Positions 33,892-41,296 of a DNA stretch of 64,000 nucleotides are shown piece by piece. A program made the translations under genes and the position numbers. The notes beneath the pieces were generated by a model. It was given only the letters and a program-made list of their open reading frames with translations. It did not search any database and was not told the DNA's origin. Each line of letters starts with the position of its first letter. The first letter of the stretch is position 1. Source of the DNA: an uncultured Prevotellaceae bacterium (GTDB lineage: Bacteria; Bacteroidota; Bacteroidia; Bacteroidales; Bacteroidaceae); the NCBI GenBank assembly GCA_900318815.1, contig ONMA01000026.1, forward strand, positions 1 through 64,000. The letters are read 5' to 3'.

Positions 33892-34299
33892 TCACTTCAT
33901 TTTCCACTTGCCGTTACACTCCACCATCGGAACGATGATTTCCTCCTTGGTGTTGTCGCCGAAGCGGAGAATCAGGAATACGTGAATCTGGTCGGCTACG
34001 GAGTCGATGAGCATGTTGCTTACCTCGAACGACTTAATGCCGCCGTGGTCTTCCTGCTGCTGGGCCATGAACTGCTTGTAGGCCACGGCCAGTTGCTCGC
34101 GATACTCCGACGGCAGCGTGTCGCCGCCCGCCTTGCAGTCTATGAAGGAGTCGTAGCGGCCTGCTATCAGGCTGTTGTAGCCTTCGGTGACGGTTTCCTT
34201 GGCCGACTTCAGGGCGGCTTCCTCGGGTGTCAGCTGTTCTTCTTTGCAGGCCGTGGTGAGGGCGAGCAATGCGATGATACAATATAGAATGTTGCGCAT
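33892..34299 (-). CDS. Small lipoprotein, DUF4878-like
   Basis: A 135-residue lipoprotein: MRNILYCIIALLALTTAC with Cys18, then LTPEEAALKSAKETVTEGYN, a compact alpha+beta body and a final VPMVECNGKWKMK. The overall pattern, helix then curved sheet ending in a G-K-W-K strand, is that of NTF2-like DUF4878 lipoproteins, though I am not certain of the family. The start at 34299 is preferred over longer upstream options because it gives the lipobox. It follows der by 7 bases on the same strand and is probably co-transcribed. Its 3' end faces the histidine kinase gene 8 bases away. Confidence 0.7.
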   Translation of the reverse strand: MRNILYCIIALLALTTACKEEQLTPEEAALKSAKETVTEGYNSLIAGRYDSFIDCKAGGDTLPSEYREQLAVAYKQFMAQQQEDHGGIKSFEVSNMLIDSVADQIHVFLILRFGDNTKEEIIVPMVECNGKWKMK

Positions 34300-34306
34300 G
34301 ATGTGC

Positions 34307-35620
34307 TTATTTCTGTCGGATAAAGACATTGATGGGTGTTCCCGTAAGAGTCCAGTTCTCCCGAATCTTGTTTTCAAGGAAACGCCTGTAAGCCTCCTTG
34401 ACATACTGCGGCAGGTTGGCGTAGAACACAAAGGTGGGAATCTGCGTGTCGGGCACCTGCGAGATGTACTTGATCTTGATGTACTTGCCCTTGATGGAGG
34501 GTGGGGGCGTGGCTTCGATGATAGGCAGCATCACCTCGTTCAGCTTGGTGGTGCCTATGCGCGACTTGCGGTTCAGGTACACCTGCTTGGCCGTTTCGAG
34601 CACCTTGAAGATGCGCTGCTTGGTGAGTGCCGAGGCGAAGATGATGGGGAAGTCGACGAATGGGGCCATGCGCTGGCGGATGGCATTCTCGAAGGTCGAG
34701 ATGGCTATCTGCGACTTGTCTTCCACCAAGTCCCACTTGTTCACTACGACCACCAGGCTCTTGTTGTTCTTCTGTATGAGCTGGAAGATGTTCATGTCCT
34801 GTGCCTCAATGCCACGGGTGGCGTCAATCATGAGGATGCAGACGTCGCTGTTCTCGATGGCGCGGATGGAGCGCATCACGGAATAGAACTCCAGGTCTTC
34901 CGTCACCTTGTTCTTGCGGCGTATGCCAGCCGTGTCTACCAAGTAGAAGTCGAAGCCGAACTTGTCGTAGCGGGTGTAGATGCTGTCGCGGGTGGTGCCG
35001 GCGATGTCGGTCACGATGTGGCGTTCTTCGCCGATGAAGGCGTTGATGAGGCTCGACTTGCCCACGTTGGGGCGTCCCACGACGGCAAAGCGCGGAATGC
35101 CGTCTTCCGTGTCGTCGTTCTTCTTCTGGGGCAGCGTCTCCACCACTTTGTCCAGCAGGTCGCCCGTGCCGCTGCCCGTGGCTGCGCTGATGCAGTAGGG
35201 GTCGCCCAAGCCCAGACGGTAGAAGTCGTATTGTCCGTAGAGGTCCCTGCCGTCGTCGGCCTTGTTGGCCACGAGGATGACGGGCAGTTTGGCGCGGCGC
35301 AGAATCTGGGCCACGTCCATGTCCCAGTCGGTCACACCATTCTTGATGTCGCAGAGGAAGAGCACGATGTCGGCCTCCTCGGTGGCGATGAGCACTTGCT
35401 TGCGAATCTCCTCTTCGAAGATGTCGTCGCTGTTTACTACCCAGCCGCCCGTGTCAACCACGGAGAACTCATGGCCGCACCACTCACATTTGCCGTACTG
35501 GCGGTCGCGCGTAGTGCCGGCCTCATCGCTCACGATGGCCTGCCTACTGTTTGTCAATCTATTAAATAAGGTGGACTTACCCACGTTGGGCCGTCCCACG
35601 ATGGCTACTAAATTTCCCAT
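34307..35620 (-). CDS. Ribosome-associated GTPase Der (EngA)
   Basis: A 437-residue tandem GTPase needed for 50S ribosome assembly. Two G domains are visible: [15 protein letters not shown] (residues 9-22) with DTGG and NKAD, and [16 protein letters not shown] (near 176) with DTAGI and NKWD. A C-terminal KH-like domain ends in [11 protein letters not shown]. Full length with all G motifs. It has its own promoter at 35640-35670 on the minus strand and is followed closely by the small lipoprotein gene. Its neighbourhood to era is conserved in Bacteroidales, here with a beta-barrel gene between them. Confidence 0.97.
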   Translation of the reverse strand: MGNLVAIVGRPNVGKSTLFNRLTNSRQAIVSDEAGTTRDRQYGKCEWCGHEFSVVDTGGWVVNSDDIFEEEIRKQVLIATEEADIVLFLCDIKNGVTDWDMDVAQILRRAKLPVILVANKADDGRDLYGQYDFYRLGLGDPYCISAATGSGTGDLLDKVVETLPQKKNDDTEDGIPRFAVVGRPNVGKSSLINAFIGEERHIVTDIAGTTRDSIYTRYDKFGFDFYLVDTAGIRRKNKVTEDLEFYSVMRSIRAIENSDVCILMIDATRGIEAQDMNIFQLIQKNNKSLVVVVNKWDLVEDKSQIAISTFENAIRQRMAPFVDFPIIFASALTKQRIFKVLETAKQVYLNRKSRIGTTKLNEVMLPIIEATPPPSIKGKYIKIKYISQVPDTQIPTFVFYANLPQYVKEAYRRFLENKIRENWTLTGTPINVFIRQK

Positions 35621-35639
35621 AATTCGTTGTTTTTGGCTG

Positions 35640-35670
35640 CAAAGTTACGTTTTTTTCTGCAAAAAGCCAA
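35640..35670 (-). promoter_or_regulatory. Promoter of der (TTG-N20-TAACTTTG)
   Basis: On the minus strand TAACTTTG (complement of 35640-35647) is preceded by TTG (complement of 35668-35670) at 20 bases spacing. The expected transcription start is within about 15 bases of the der start codon at 35620, so the leader is very short. Confidence 0.75.
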
Positions 35671-35695
35671 GCAAGGTAGTGCAAATGTGCGGTTT

Positions 35696-36313
35696 TTATA
35701 GGTCCATACTGAACTTATAGCCCAGCGTGAGCTGGATGACGCGGTTGTAGAAGGGGTCGCCATAGTTCATGATTTTCGACAGTCCCCATGCGTAGCGGGC
35801 TTCAATCACGGCGTTCTTGTACTCGTAGGAGATGCCCACGGGGATGCTCAGGTCGAACTTGTTTACCTTCAGTTCGTCCCCTAAGCCCAGGCCGACGGAG
35901 CGTGCGTAGAACTCATCCATGTCGAAGGTGGTGTTGTCTAATTTCACCTTGGCCTTCATCCTGAAGCCGAGCTGTGCCCCGGCCTTGATGGCAAGGCCCG
36001 GCAACACGTAGAGATTGGCCATGATGGGGACGTTGGCATAGTCGAGGTCGACGGTGTAGGAGCCGTAGAGGTCATCGTCGTATTTGCCGCCCTGGTTCGA
36101 TACCATGATTCCGCCCGACACGCTGAATAGGTCGGTCGCCATGTATTCGGCTTCAATACCGAAGTTGGCATCGCCTATGGTCTTGTCTGCGTCACTCAGG
36201 GTCGATATGTTCAGGCCCACCTTGGGCTGTACCAGGAAGTCGCCTTCCCTGTGTTGTGCCATTGCGGCCATCGAGGCTGTCAGTACAGCCAGTGTAAGGA
36301 GTAATTTTTTCAT
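35696..36313 (-). CDS. Outer-membrane beta-barrel protein (porin family)
   Basis: A 205-residue exported protein; ATG 36313 gives the signal peptide MKKLLLTLAVLTASMAAMAQ. The mature part has alternating strands typical of the PF13568-type Bacteroidota outer-membrane barrel (VQPKVGLNISTLSDADKT, FGIEAEYMATDLFSVSGGI, VPIMANLYVLPGLAIKAGAQ) and ends in a strand TLGYKFSMDL. Function is unknown. It starts 4 bases after the end of era and lies upstream of der, so it is probably co-transcribed with era. Confidence 0.8.
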   Translation of the reverse strand: MKKLLLTLAVLTASMAAMAQHREGDFLVQPKVGLNISTLSDADKTIGDANFGIEAEYMATDLFSVSGGIMVSNQGGKYDDDLYGSYTVDLDYANVPIMANLYVLPGLAIKAGAQLGFRMKAKVKLDNTTFDMDEFYARSVGLGLGDELKVNKFDLSIPVGISYEYKNAVIEARYAWGLSKIMNYGDPFYNRVIQLTLGYKFSMDL

Positions 36314-36317
36314 AAGT

Positions 36318-37235
36318 TTATTCGGGGTTATAGCCAAAGTTGTCAAGTTCCTTTTGCGAGGAACGCCAGTCCTTGTCTACCTTGACGTAGATTTCTAAAT
36401 AGATGTGCTTGTCGAAGAATTTCTCCAAGGCCTTGCGGGCTTCGCTGGCCACCTTCTTCAGGGCCACGCCTTGATGGCCGATGATGATGCCCTTCTGCGA
36501 GTCGCGTTCCACGTAGATGACGGCGTTGATGTGTATCTTCTTGTCGTCTTCCTTGAAACGCTCCACGACCACCTCGACGGAGTAGGGGATTTCCTTGTCG
36601 TAGTAGAGCAGGATCTTTTCGCGGATAATCTCCGAGACAAAGAAGCGGGCAGGCTTGTCGGTGAGCTGGTCCTTGTCGAAGAAGGCCGGGCTCTCGGGCA
36701 GCAGTTCCTGGATGCGCTTCAGCAGCATGTCGGTGCCGAACTTGTTCTTGGCCGAGATGGGCAGAATCTCAGCGTTGGGCAACAGCGAATGCCATTTCTC
36801 GACGATTTCCACGAGTTTCGACTGACTACTCTCCTCGCCTTGGGGCGAGGCGGTGGAGGTGAGGCTATCAATCTTGTTGATCAGGAGCAGCACGGGAATC
36901 TTCATCTTCTGCACCTTCTCTAAGAAGTCCATGTTCTTCTCGGGATTCTCTACCACGTCGGTCACGTAGAGCAGAACGTCTGCGTCGGTTAGTGCGCTCT
37001 CCGAGAAGGCGAGCATCGATTCCTGTAGCTTGTAGTTCGGCTTCAGTACGCCCGGCGTGTCGGAGAACACAATCTGCATGTCGTCGGTATTCACGATGCC
37101 CATGATGCGGTGGCGTGTGGTCTGCGCCTTGAAGGTGGCAATCGAGATGCGTTCGCCCACCAGTTGGTTCATCAGTGTCGACTTTCCCACGTTCGGATTG
37201 CCCACAATATTTACAAATCCAGCCTTATGTTTCAT
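36318..37235 (-). CDS. GTPase Era
   Basis: A 305-residue GTPase that binds 16S rRNA and matures the 30S subunit. G1 [17 protein letters not shown] (near residue 9-25), G3 SDTPGV, G4 LLINKID, and a C-terminal KH domain (KGIIIGHQGVALKKVASEAR) are intact. The frame is open 41 codons upstream to 37358, but the conserved start is MKHKAGFVNIVGNP, so 37235 is chosen. A small insertion after G4 (SLTSTASPQGEESSQSK) is encoded by a C/G-rich inverted repeat (ctcgccttggggcgag). Confidence 0.95.
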   Translation of the reverse strand: MKHKAGFVNIVGNPNVGKSTLMNQLVGERISIATFKAQTTRHRIMGIVNTDDMQIVFSDTPGVLKPNYKLQESMLAFSESALTDADVLLYVTDVVENPEKNMDFLEKVQKMKIPVLLLINKIDSLTSTASPQGEESSQSKLVEIVEKWHSLLPNAEILPISAKNKFGTDMLLKRIQELLPESPAFFDKDQLTDKPARFFVSEIIREKILLYYDKEIPYSVEVVVERFKEDDKKIHINAVIYVERDSQKGIIIGHQGVALKKVASEARKALEKFFDKHIYLEIYVKVDKDWRSSQKELDNFGYNPE

Positions 37236-37380
37236 ACGTTCTTCTAATTTATTTGCAAATTTCGGAATAATTATCGAATTACACAAATATTTCCCCATTA
37301 TTTTCTTCGCAATCCATCCAATCTGTGCTTCTTTAGCGATAACACGCTCTTCGCTCATAAGAGTATCTTCGAACGAAGTT

Positions 37381-37388
37381 CAAAGATA
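37381..37388 (-). promoter_or_regulatory. Possible -7 element (TATCTTTG) upstream of era
   Basis: The complement of 37381-37388 is TATCTTTG, matching TAnnTTTG, but no TTG occurs at 19-21 bases further upstream. If used, transcription starts near 37374, leaving a leader of about 140 bases before the preferred Era start. Bases 37390-37620 between this and the insertion sequence hold no gene that I can support. Confidence 0.4.
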
Positions 37389-37777
37389 ATCAATAATCGT
37401 AAGATAATAGGCGGTGATGGAAAAGCCTTCTTCGGATTCCATCCTGATGAAGAGTGGTACGTCAAGCTGATGAGAAAGTGAGGCAGAATCTTTATGTGGC
37501 ACCAAGTTTTGCAGACTTAGTGCCATATTTATTGCAAATATTCCTTAAATCCGTTAGATTTAGGTTAATGTTTGTTTAACAAGCCCTTTGTGTCCGAACA
37601 CAAATCGATGTAAAAAATTCGGAATTAGGGTGTCCAATTTGATGTACCCAAATGCCTAAGTAAGAAGCGCTGTAACTTGTTGATTTTTAGCACTTTAAGT
37701 CGTGAAATAATGTCCGAAAAGCTTGTGTATATCAGACATTTTTCGTATCTTTATATCTGAAAATCAGATAGTTAGAT

Positions 37778-37987
37778 ATGAATAAAGACAAGAAAATTGA
37801 GCGGTTAGAGCAGAAGCTTGCCAAGGCACAGGAAGAGATTAAAGAGTTGAAGTCAGATGTCCGTAAGGCCAAACGGTCTAACTGCAAAGCGTCGAAAAAA
37901 AAAGACGCCAGGACCGTAACGCTGAGCAAAGAACAGCAACAATTACTTTTGAAGCTGTTAAACGGTACACTTACTCCGGATTCATGA
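37778..37987 (+). CDS. Insertion sequence ORF A
   Basis: A 69-residue basic coiled-coil protein (KKIERLEQKLAKAQEEIKEL, then KAKRSNCKASKKK). It precedes the transposase with an ATGA overlap and contains a run of nine A (37895-37903). From that run onward the transposase frame is also open up to its ATG, so a minus-one slip would create a fusion protein. It probably supplies the N-terminal DNA-binding/oligomerisation part of the transposase. Confidence 0.75.
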   Translation: MNKDKKIERLEQKLAKAQEEIKELKSDVRKAKRSNCKASKKKDARTVTLSKEQQQLLLKLLNGTLTPDS

Positions 37988-39186
37988 TGATGACGGCATT
38001 CCTTCTCTGCATCTACGTGGGCAGCAGCCCCCGCAAGGCTGCAAAGAGTTTGGAGGTGTTCAACTTCATGTTTCATGGCCTTCTTGGCGATTCGCCCTGC
38101 CATACGACCATAAGGACATGGCTTGCCAAGATGGGCCTGGATGCCATCAAGCATAAGGACAGGACGCTGGACGAAGCATACGCCATCATCATGGATGCGA
38201 GCATCTCGGTGGGTGATCAGCAGATGCTCCTGGCCCTCAAGATTCCTGCGGATCACACAGGGAAGGCACTCACACATGCCGATGAGGAGGTTGTTGGCAT
38301 GGCCGTCTCTGAGAACTGGCCTGCCGCCAAGGTGAAGGAGTTCTGCGAGGAGATCACACAGGAACAAGGCCATAAGCCGGAGTATTACATTACGGACAAC
38401 GGGAAGAACCTCTCGAAGGCCATTGAATTGCAGGATCTTCCGCACCATCTGGATATAAGCCACACATTGGCAGTATTCCTCAAACAGGTGTATGAGAAGG
38501 ACGAGGAGTTTGTCGCCTTCAAGAACCTCGTGGCCAACACCAAGCACCTGGCACTGACCAAATTCGCATATCTTATGCCGCCAAAGCAGAGGAGCATGGC
38601 ACGTTTCATGAACATGTATCCGATTGCAGACTGGGCGAAGAAGATTTTGCAGAACTATCCGAGGATGAACAAGGACGAGAAATATTATTTCTCTTTCGTG
38701 ACAAGGAATGCCAGCCTTGTGGAGGAACTTGATGAAGTGATGACAACATATACAGACATCATGAAGATGTGCAAACAGGAAGGATTCTCAATCGAGACCG
38801 TTGCAAAATGCAAGGCTGTCCTCAACCAAAGGCTGCTTGACGGGAACAAGAGAATGAGACAAATTCACAGGTTTATTACATCCTATCTGGACACGGAGAG
38901 TGCACTTCTGACGGTAGAGCATTCAAACCACAACATATCATCCGACATCATCGAATCTGACTTCGGTATCTTCAAGGACTCCATGCCTTCAAACAAGACT
39001 AACGGATTTACAGAGTCCATACTTTACATCCCTCTCAGGCCAAAGGCGTGCAACCTTGAAGATGCTGCCAAAATAGACATCAAGACCATCATGGAAAGAA
39101 GAACGATAAATGAGGTAAAACAATGGAAGACTGAGCACCTCAAGACTAATCCTATGAGTAAAAGGAGAAATTTACTTGTTGCATAA
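37984..39186 (+). CDS. DDE transposase (ORF B)
   Basis: A 400-residue transposase. Candidate catalytic residues are Asp71 (YAIIMDASISVG), Asp138 (YYITDNGKNL) and Glu324 (SSDIIESDFGIFK), in the spacing of DDE enzymes with an alpha-helical insertion between the second Asp and the Glu. It ends just before the right inverted repeat. Start ATG 37984 overlaps the stop of ORF A; translation may be coupled, or the two may be joined by frameshifting at the upstream A-run. Confidence 0.85.
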   Translation: MMMTAFLLCIYVGSSPRKAAKSLEVFNFMFHGLLGDSPCHTTIRTWLAKMGLDAIKHKDRTLDEAYAIIMDASISVGDQQMLLALKIPADHTGKALTHADEEVVGMAVSENWPAAKVKEFCEEITQEQGHKPEYYITDNGKNLSKAIELQDLPHHLDISHTLAVFLKQVYEKDEEFVAFKNLVANTKHLALTKFAYLMPPKQRSMARFMNMYPIADWAKKILQNYPRMNKDEKYYFSFVTRNASLVEELDEVMTTYTDIMKMCKQEGFSIETVAKCKAVLNQRLLDGNKRMRQIHRFITSYLDTESALLTVEHSNHNISSDIIESDFGIFKDSMPSNKTNGFTESILYIPLRPKACNLEDAAKIDIKTIMERRTINEVKQWKTEHLKTNPMSKRRNLLVA

Positions 39187-39271
39187 CGGGTACATCAAAT
39201 TGGACACCCTAATTCCTAAATCTTAATTCTTAATCGCAAAGCGATAACTCTTAATTCTTAACTCTAAACTC

Positions 39272-39829
39272 TTAATTCTTCACGTCCACACCGCCGAAGA
39301 AATTGCTGGCGACGATGTGGAGGGTGGGGGCTTTCGGGTCGGCAGTATGTGTGGCATGATTGCCGACGCCACCGATGAAGCTGCGGCTTTTCACTACGAC
39401 ATTGACGTGCGTGGGCACAAAGAGCTCGATGCCACCACAGAAGGTGTGGATATCTATTTCCTCGTCCTCGGTGATGACGGCCTCGCGCAGGTCCATGCGG
39501 ATGCCTCCGCAGAAGGCGTCAAGGCGGGCGCCGTGAAACGTCTCGCCGCGATACACGTACTCGTCGCCACCGTAGTGAACAGAGCAGCATATCCGCTTGC
39601 CGTCCTCGCCGATGGGCAGCGGGCGCTGCAGCCACTGGTCTGGGTCACGGCGGTAGCTGTCGACGATGGTCATCGCACCCACGTACAACAGCAGTGCCGG
39701 GGCAACGTAAACCGTCCAGGGCTGGCACCACAGCCAGTCGTTCTCAATGATTCCCCATAGGTTGGCCAATTTCCAAACACCGGCCACAATTAACAGAATT
39801 CCGATAATCGTTCTTGGTTTCATAATCAT
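39272..39829 (-). CDS. LiaF-like membrane protein
   Basis: A 185-residue protein with two N-terminal transmembrane helices (TIIGILLIVAGVWKLANLW; VYVAPALLLYVGAMTIV) and a C-terminal right-handed beta-roll with repeated FCGGIRMDL, TFCGGIELFVP, SFIGGVGNH and NFFGGVDV, the LiaF/DUF2154 cell-wall-stress pattern. It is divergent from the LytTR regulator gene and probably functionally tied to it, as LiaF-like/LytTR pairs recur in Bacteroidales. The start may be ATG 39829 or 39823. Its leader contains a forward/reverse repeat. Confidence 0.8.
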   Translation of the reverse strand: MIMKPRTIIGILLIVAGVWKLANLWGIIENDWLWCQPWTVYVAPALLLYVGAMTIVDSYRRDPDQWLQRPLPIGEDGKRICCSVHYGGDEYVYRGETFHGARLDAFCGGIRMDLREAVITEDEEIDIHTFCGGIELFVPTHVNVVVKSRSFIGGVGNHATHTADPKAPTLHIVASNFFGGVDVKN

Positions 39830-39838
39830 ATTTCTTTT

Positions 39839-39937
39839 AGTTGTTTAGTGGTCTCGTCGTTTTGACGTTTGGGGATTTTACATCTGCTGTTGACCTAAAC
39901 GACCAAACGACTAATCCCCTAAACGACCAATCGCACC
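39839..39937. repeat. Forward/reverse repeat in the leader of the LiaF-like gene
   Basis: gtttagtggtctcgtcgttt and gacgtttggggatt on the left are reversed on the right as cctaaacgaccaaacgacta and atcccctaaacgacc. The two halves fold into a long imperfect hairpin lying entirely between the -7 element and the start codon, in the transcribed leader. Confidence 0.65.
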
Positions 39938-39938
39938 G

Positions 39939-39970
39939 CAAAGGTACGGCATTATGTTAATCACTCCAAA
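39939..39970 (-). promoter_or_regulatory. Promoter of the LiaF-like gene (TTTG-N20-TACCTTTG)
   Basis: On the minus strand TACCTTTG (complement of 39939-39946) follows TTTG (complement of 39967-39970) after exactly 20 bases. Transcription would begin near 39932 and run through the hairpin leader. Confidence 0.8.
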
Positions 39971-40019
39971 TTTCTGGGATATTCTGCATGGAAATGTGAC
40001 GAATGTCACTTTTATTTTG

Positions 40020-40027
40020 TACTTTTG
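40020..40027 (+). promoter_or_regulatory. -7 element (TACTTTTG) of the LytTR regulator gene
   Basis: TACTTTTG matches TAnnTTTG and ends 9 bases before ATG 40036. Transcription would start within a base or two of that ATG, so the mRNA may be leaderless, or translation may start at a later methionine. The divergent LiaF-like promoter lies about 50 bases away, allowing shared control. Confidence 0.6.
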
Positions 40028-40035
40028 CGACTTGT

Positions 40036-41010
40036 ATGAAACAGGGACGTATAGAAACGATAACGACAAGAATCATCAGCACCACGTTTATGGTTGTGGC
40101 GCTGGCCGTGTTCAAGCCTTTCGGATTGGATGCGTGGCAGTGGCAGGCTTACGTACATCTGGTAGCTTTGGGCGTGATTGGTTTTTCAATCTGCATGATG
40201 ACCGACGTCATCCTGAAGTATGTTGTCAAGATGCCGAGGTCATTTAATAAAGGTGCCGAATACATCATTCGCCGTAACCTCTGGTTCCAGTTTATCAACA
40301 CGCCACTTGTGGCATTGGGCATCTGTCTCTACCGTCATCTCGTGCTGAGCAATAGGGTGGGGGGAAATCAGTTCTCTGTCGTCAATTTCCTTGAGACCCT
40401 TGTCATCATTGCCTTCTGTTCCTACGCTATCGGACTCTACTGGCGCTTTAAGTTCCGCAGCAAGTATCTTGCGATGGAATTGGAAGAGATACGGGAATTG
40501 AATGAACGGCTAAAAAGCCTCACCCCCAGTCCCTCCATCCCGAGCGGAGCTCGCCCCCCCGTAGCCTTCCCCAAGGAGAGGGAAGTAGATGGTTCTACTG
40601 ACAATAGCTTTGCCGATAAAGGTACTCACTCCCCTCTCTCCGGGAGATGGGTCGGGGGTGAGGCTCTTACCCTTACTGGTACGACGAACGAATCGGTGAC
40701 GCTCCAGATTTTCCACCTATTATTTATTGAGGCCGTGGGCAACTACGTCAAGGTCAGTCATCTGCACAACGATCAGGTGCATACCGACATGCTTCGCGCC
40801 ACCATGAAACAGATGGAGGAAACGTTGCAGGGCTATCCGATGATAGTTCGTTGCCATCGCGCCTTCCTGGTCAACCTTGGCCAGGTCGAACAGATCGTCT
40901 CACATTCCGGCTCCACCCAGCTGCTCATTAAACATTGCCACGAATCGATCCCCGTCTCGCGCAGCAACATGTCACAGGTCAAGGCTGCGATTAAGCGAGA
41001 GGAAAGTTAA
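40036..41010 (+). CDS. Membrane-anchored LytTR transcriptional regulator
   Basis: A 324-residue protein. The N-terminal half has four transmembrane helices (TTFMVVALAVFKPFGL; VALGVIGFSICMMTDVI; FINTPLVALGICLY; LVIIAFCSYAIGLYW). The C-terminal LytTR DNA-binding domain (about 225-320) reads FIEAVGNYVKVSHL, TMKQMEETLQGYPMIVRCHR, FLVNLGQVEQIVSH and IPVSRSNMSQVKAAI. Between them, residues about 155-210 are a proline/serine/glycine-rich linker encoded by an inserted palindromic repeat. ATG 40036 is preferred to 40003, which precedes the promoter. Probably regulates the divergent LiaF-like gene in response to envelope stress. Confidence 0.8.
   Translation: MKQGRIETITTRIISTTFMVVALAVFKPFGLDAWQWQAYVHLVALGVIGFSICMMTDVILKYVVKMPRSFNKGAEYIIRRNLWFQFINTPLVALGICLYRHLVLSNRVGGNQFSVVNFLETLVIIAFCSYAIGLYWRFKFRSKYLAMELEEIRELNERLKSLTPSPSIPSGARPPVAFPKEREVDGSTDNSFADKGTHSPLSGRWVGGEALTLTGTTNESVTLQIFHLLFIEAVGNYVKVSHLHNDQVHTDMLRATMKQMEETLQGYPMIVRCHRAFLVNLGQVEQIVSHSGSTQLLIKHCHESIPVSRSNMSQVKAAIKREES
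40516..40670. repeat. Palindromic insertion inside the LytTR coding sequence
   Basis: aagcctcacccccagtccct on the left (40517 on) and agatgggtcgggggtgaggct on the right (to 40665) are near reverse complements, with further paired words (ccaaggagaggga / tcactcccctctctccggg). It encodes LKSLTPSPSIPSGARPPV ... HSPLSGRWVGGEAL. The same PSPS/GGEA-type translated repeat is, to my knowledge, dispersed in many unrelated bacterial genomes. The length keeps the reading frame. Confidence 0.8.
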
Positions 41011-41163
41011 GCTCACTTAAACTTTCCCGAGTGTGAGCAGACTCGAACGTAGTTCAGGGCTGCGATTAAGCGAGGGCAGAGTGATTCAACTCTGTGCTTT
41101 CTGTGGTTAAAAAAGTTAACCGCACAGTACGAAAGTTTGTCAAAACACAAGATTTATTTAAAA

Positions 41164-41251
41164 ACAACGGATTTCACGGATTACTCGGATTAAAGTCTAA
41201 CTGATAATCAATAAGTTAGATAATCCGTTTAATCCGTGAAATCCGTTGTTT
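41164..41251. terminator. Perfect 21-bp inverted repeat between convergent genes
   Basis: Arms 41164-41184 (aacaacggatttcacggatt plus a) and 41231-41251 are perfect reverse complements, with additional pairing inward (ggattactcggatta / taatccgtttaatccg, aacttatt-type words). The hairpin lies between the 3' ends of the LytTR gene and the M13 peptidase gene and may terminate both. acggatttcacggatt-type words are also known as dispersed repeats, so it may be one of these. Bases 41010-41160 upstream contain a partial duplication of the LytTR 3' end (ggctgcgattaagcgag twice). Confidence 0.6.
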
Positions 41252-41296
41252 CTAATTATGACATACCCTCGTTTGGTCTCAGGATGGTCAGACAGA

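Larger units (their letters stand above)
37621..39216 (+). mobile_element. Complete insertion sequence, 1596 bp, perfect 29-bp terminal inverted repeats
   Basis: The left end (37621-37649, starting ggaattagggtgtccaattt) and right end (39188-39216) are perfect 29-base reverse complements. Inside are a small ORF A and a DDE transposase ORF B with stop/start overlap. No target-site duplication is evident in the flanks (left ...aaaaattc, right taaatctt...). The perfect ends and intact genes suggest recent arrival. The family is not one I can name with certainty; the transposase resembles unclassified (ISNCY-like) elements of Bacteroidales. Confidence 0.9.

Noticed and set aside
34187-35569. Long plus-strand frame opposite der
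   Set aside because: Shadow of the conserved der gene.
37235-37358. 41-residue N-terminal extension of Era
   Set aside because: The conserved Era N-terminus starts at MKHKAGFVNIVG; the extension is not part of the family and a typical start is available at 37235.
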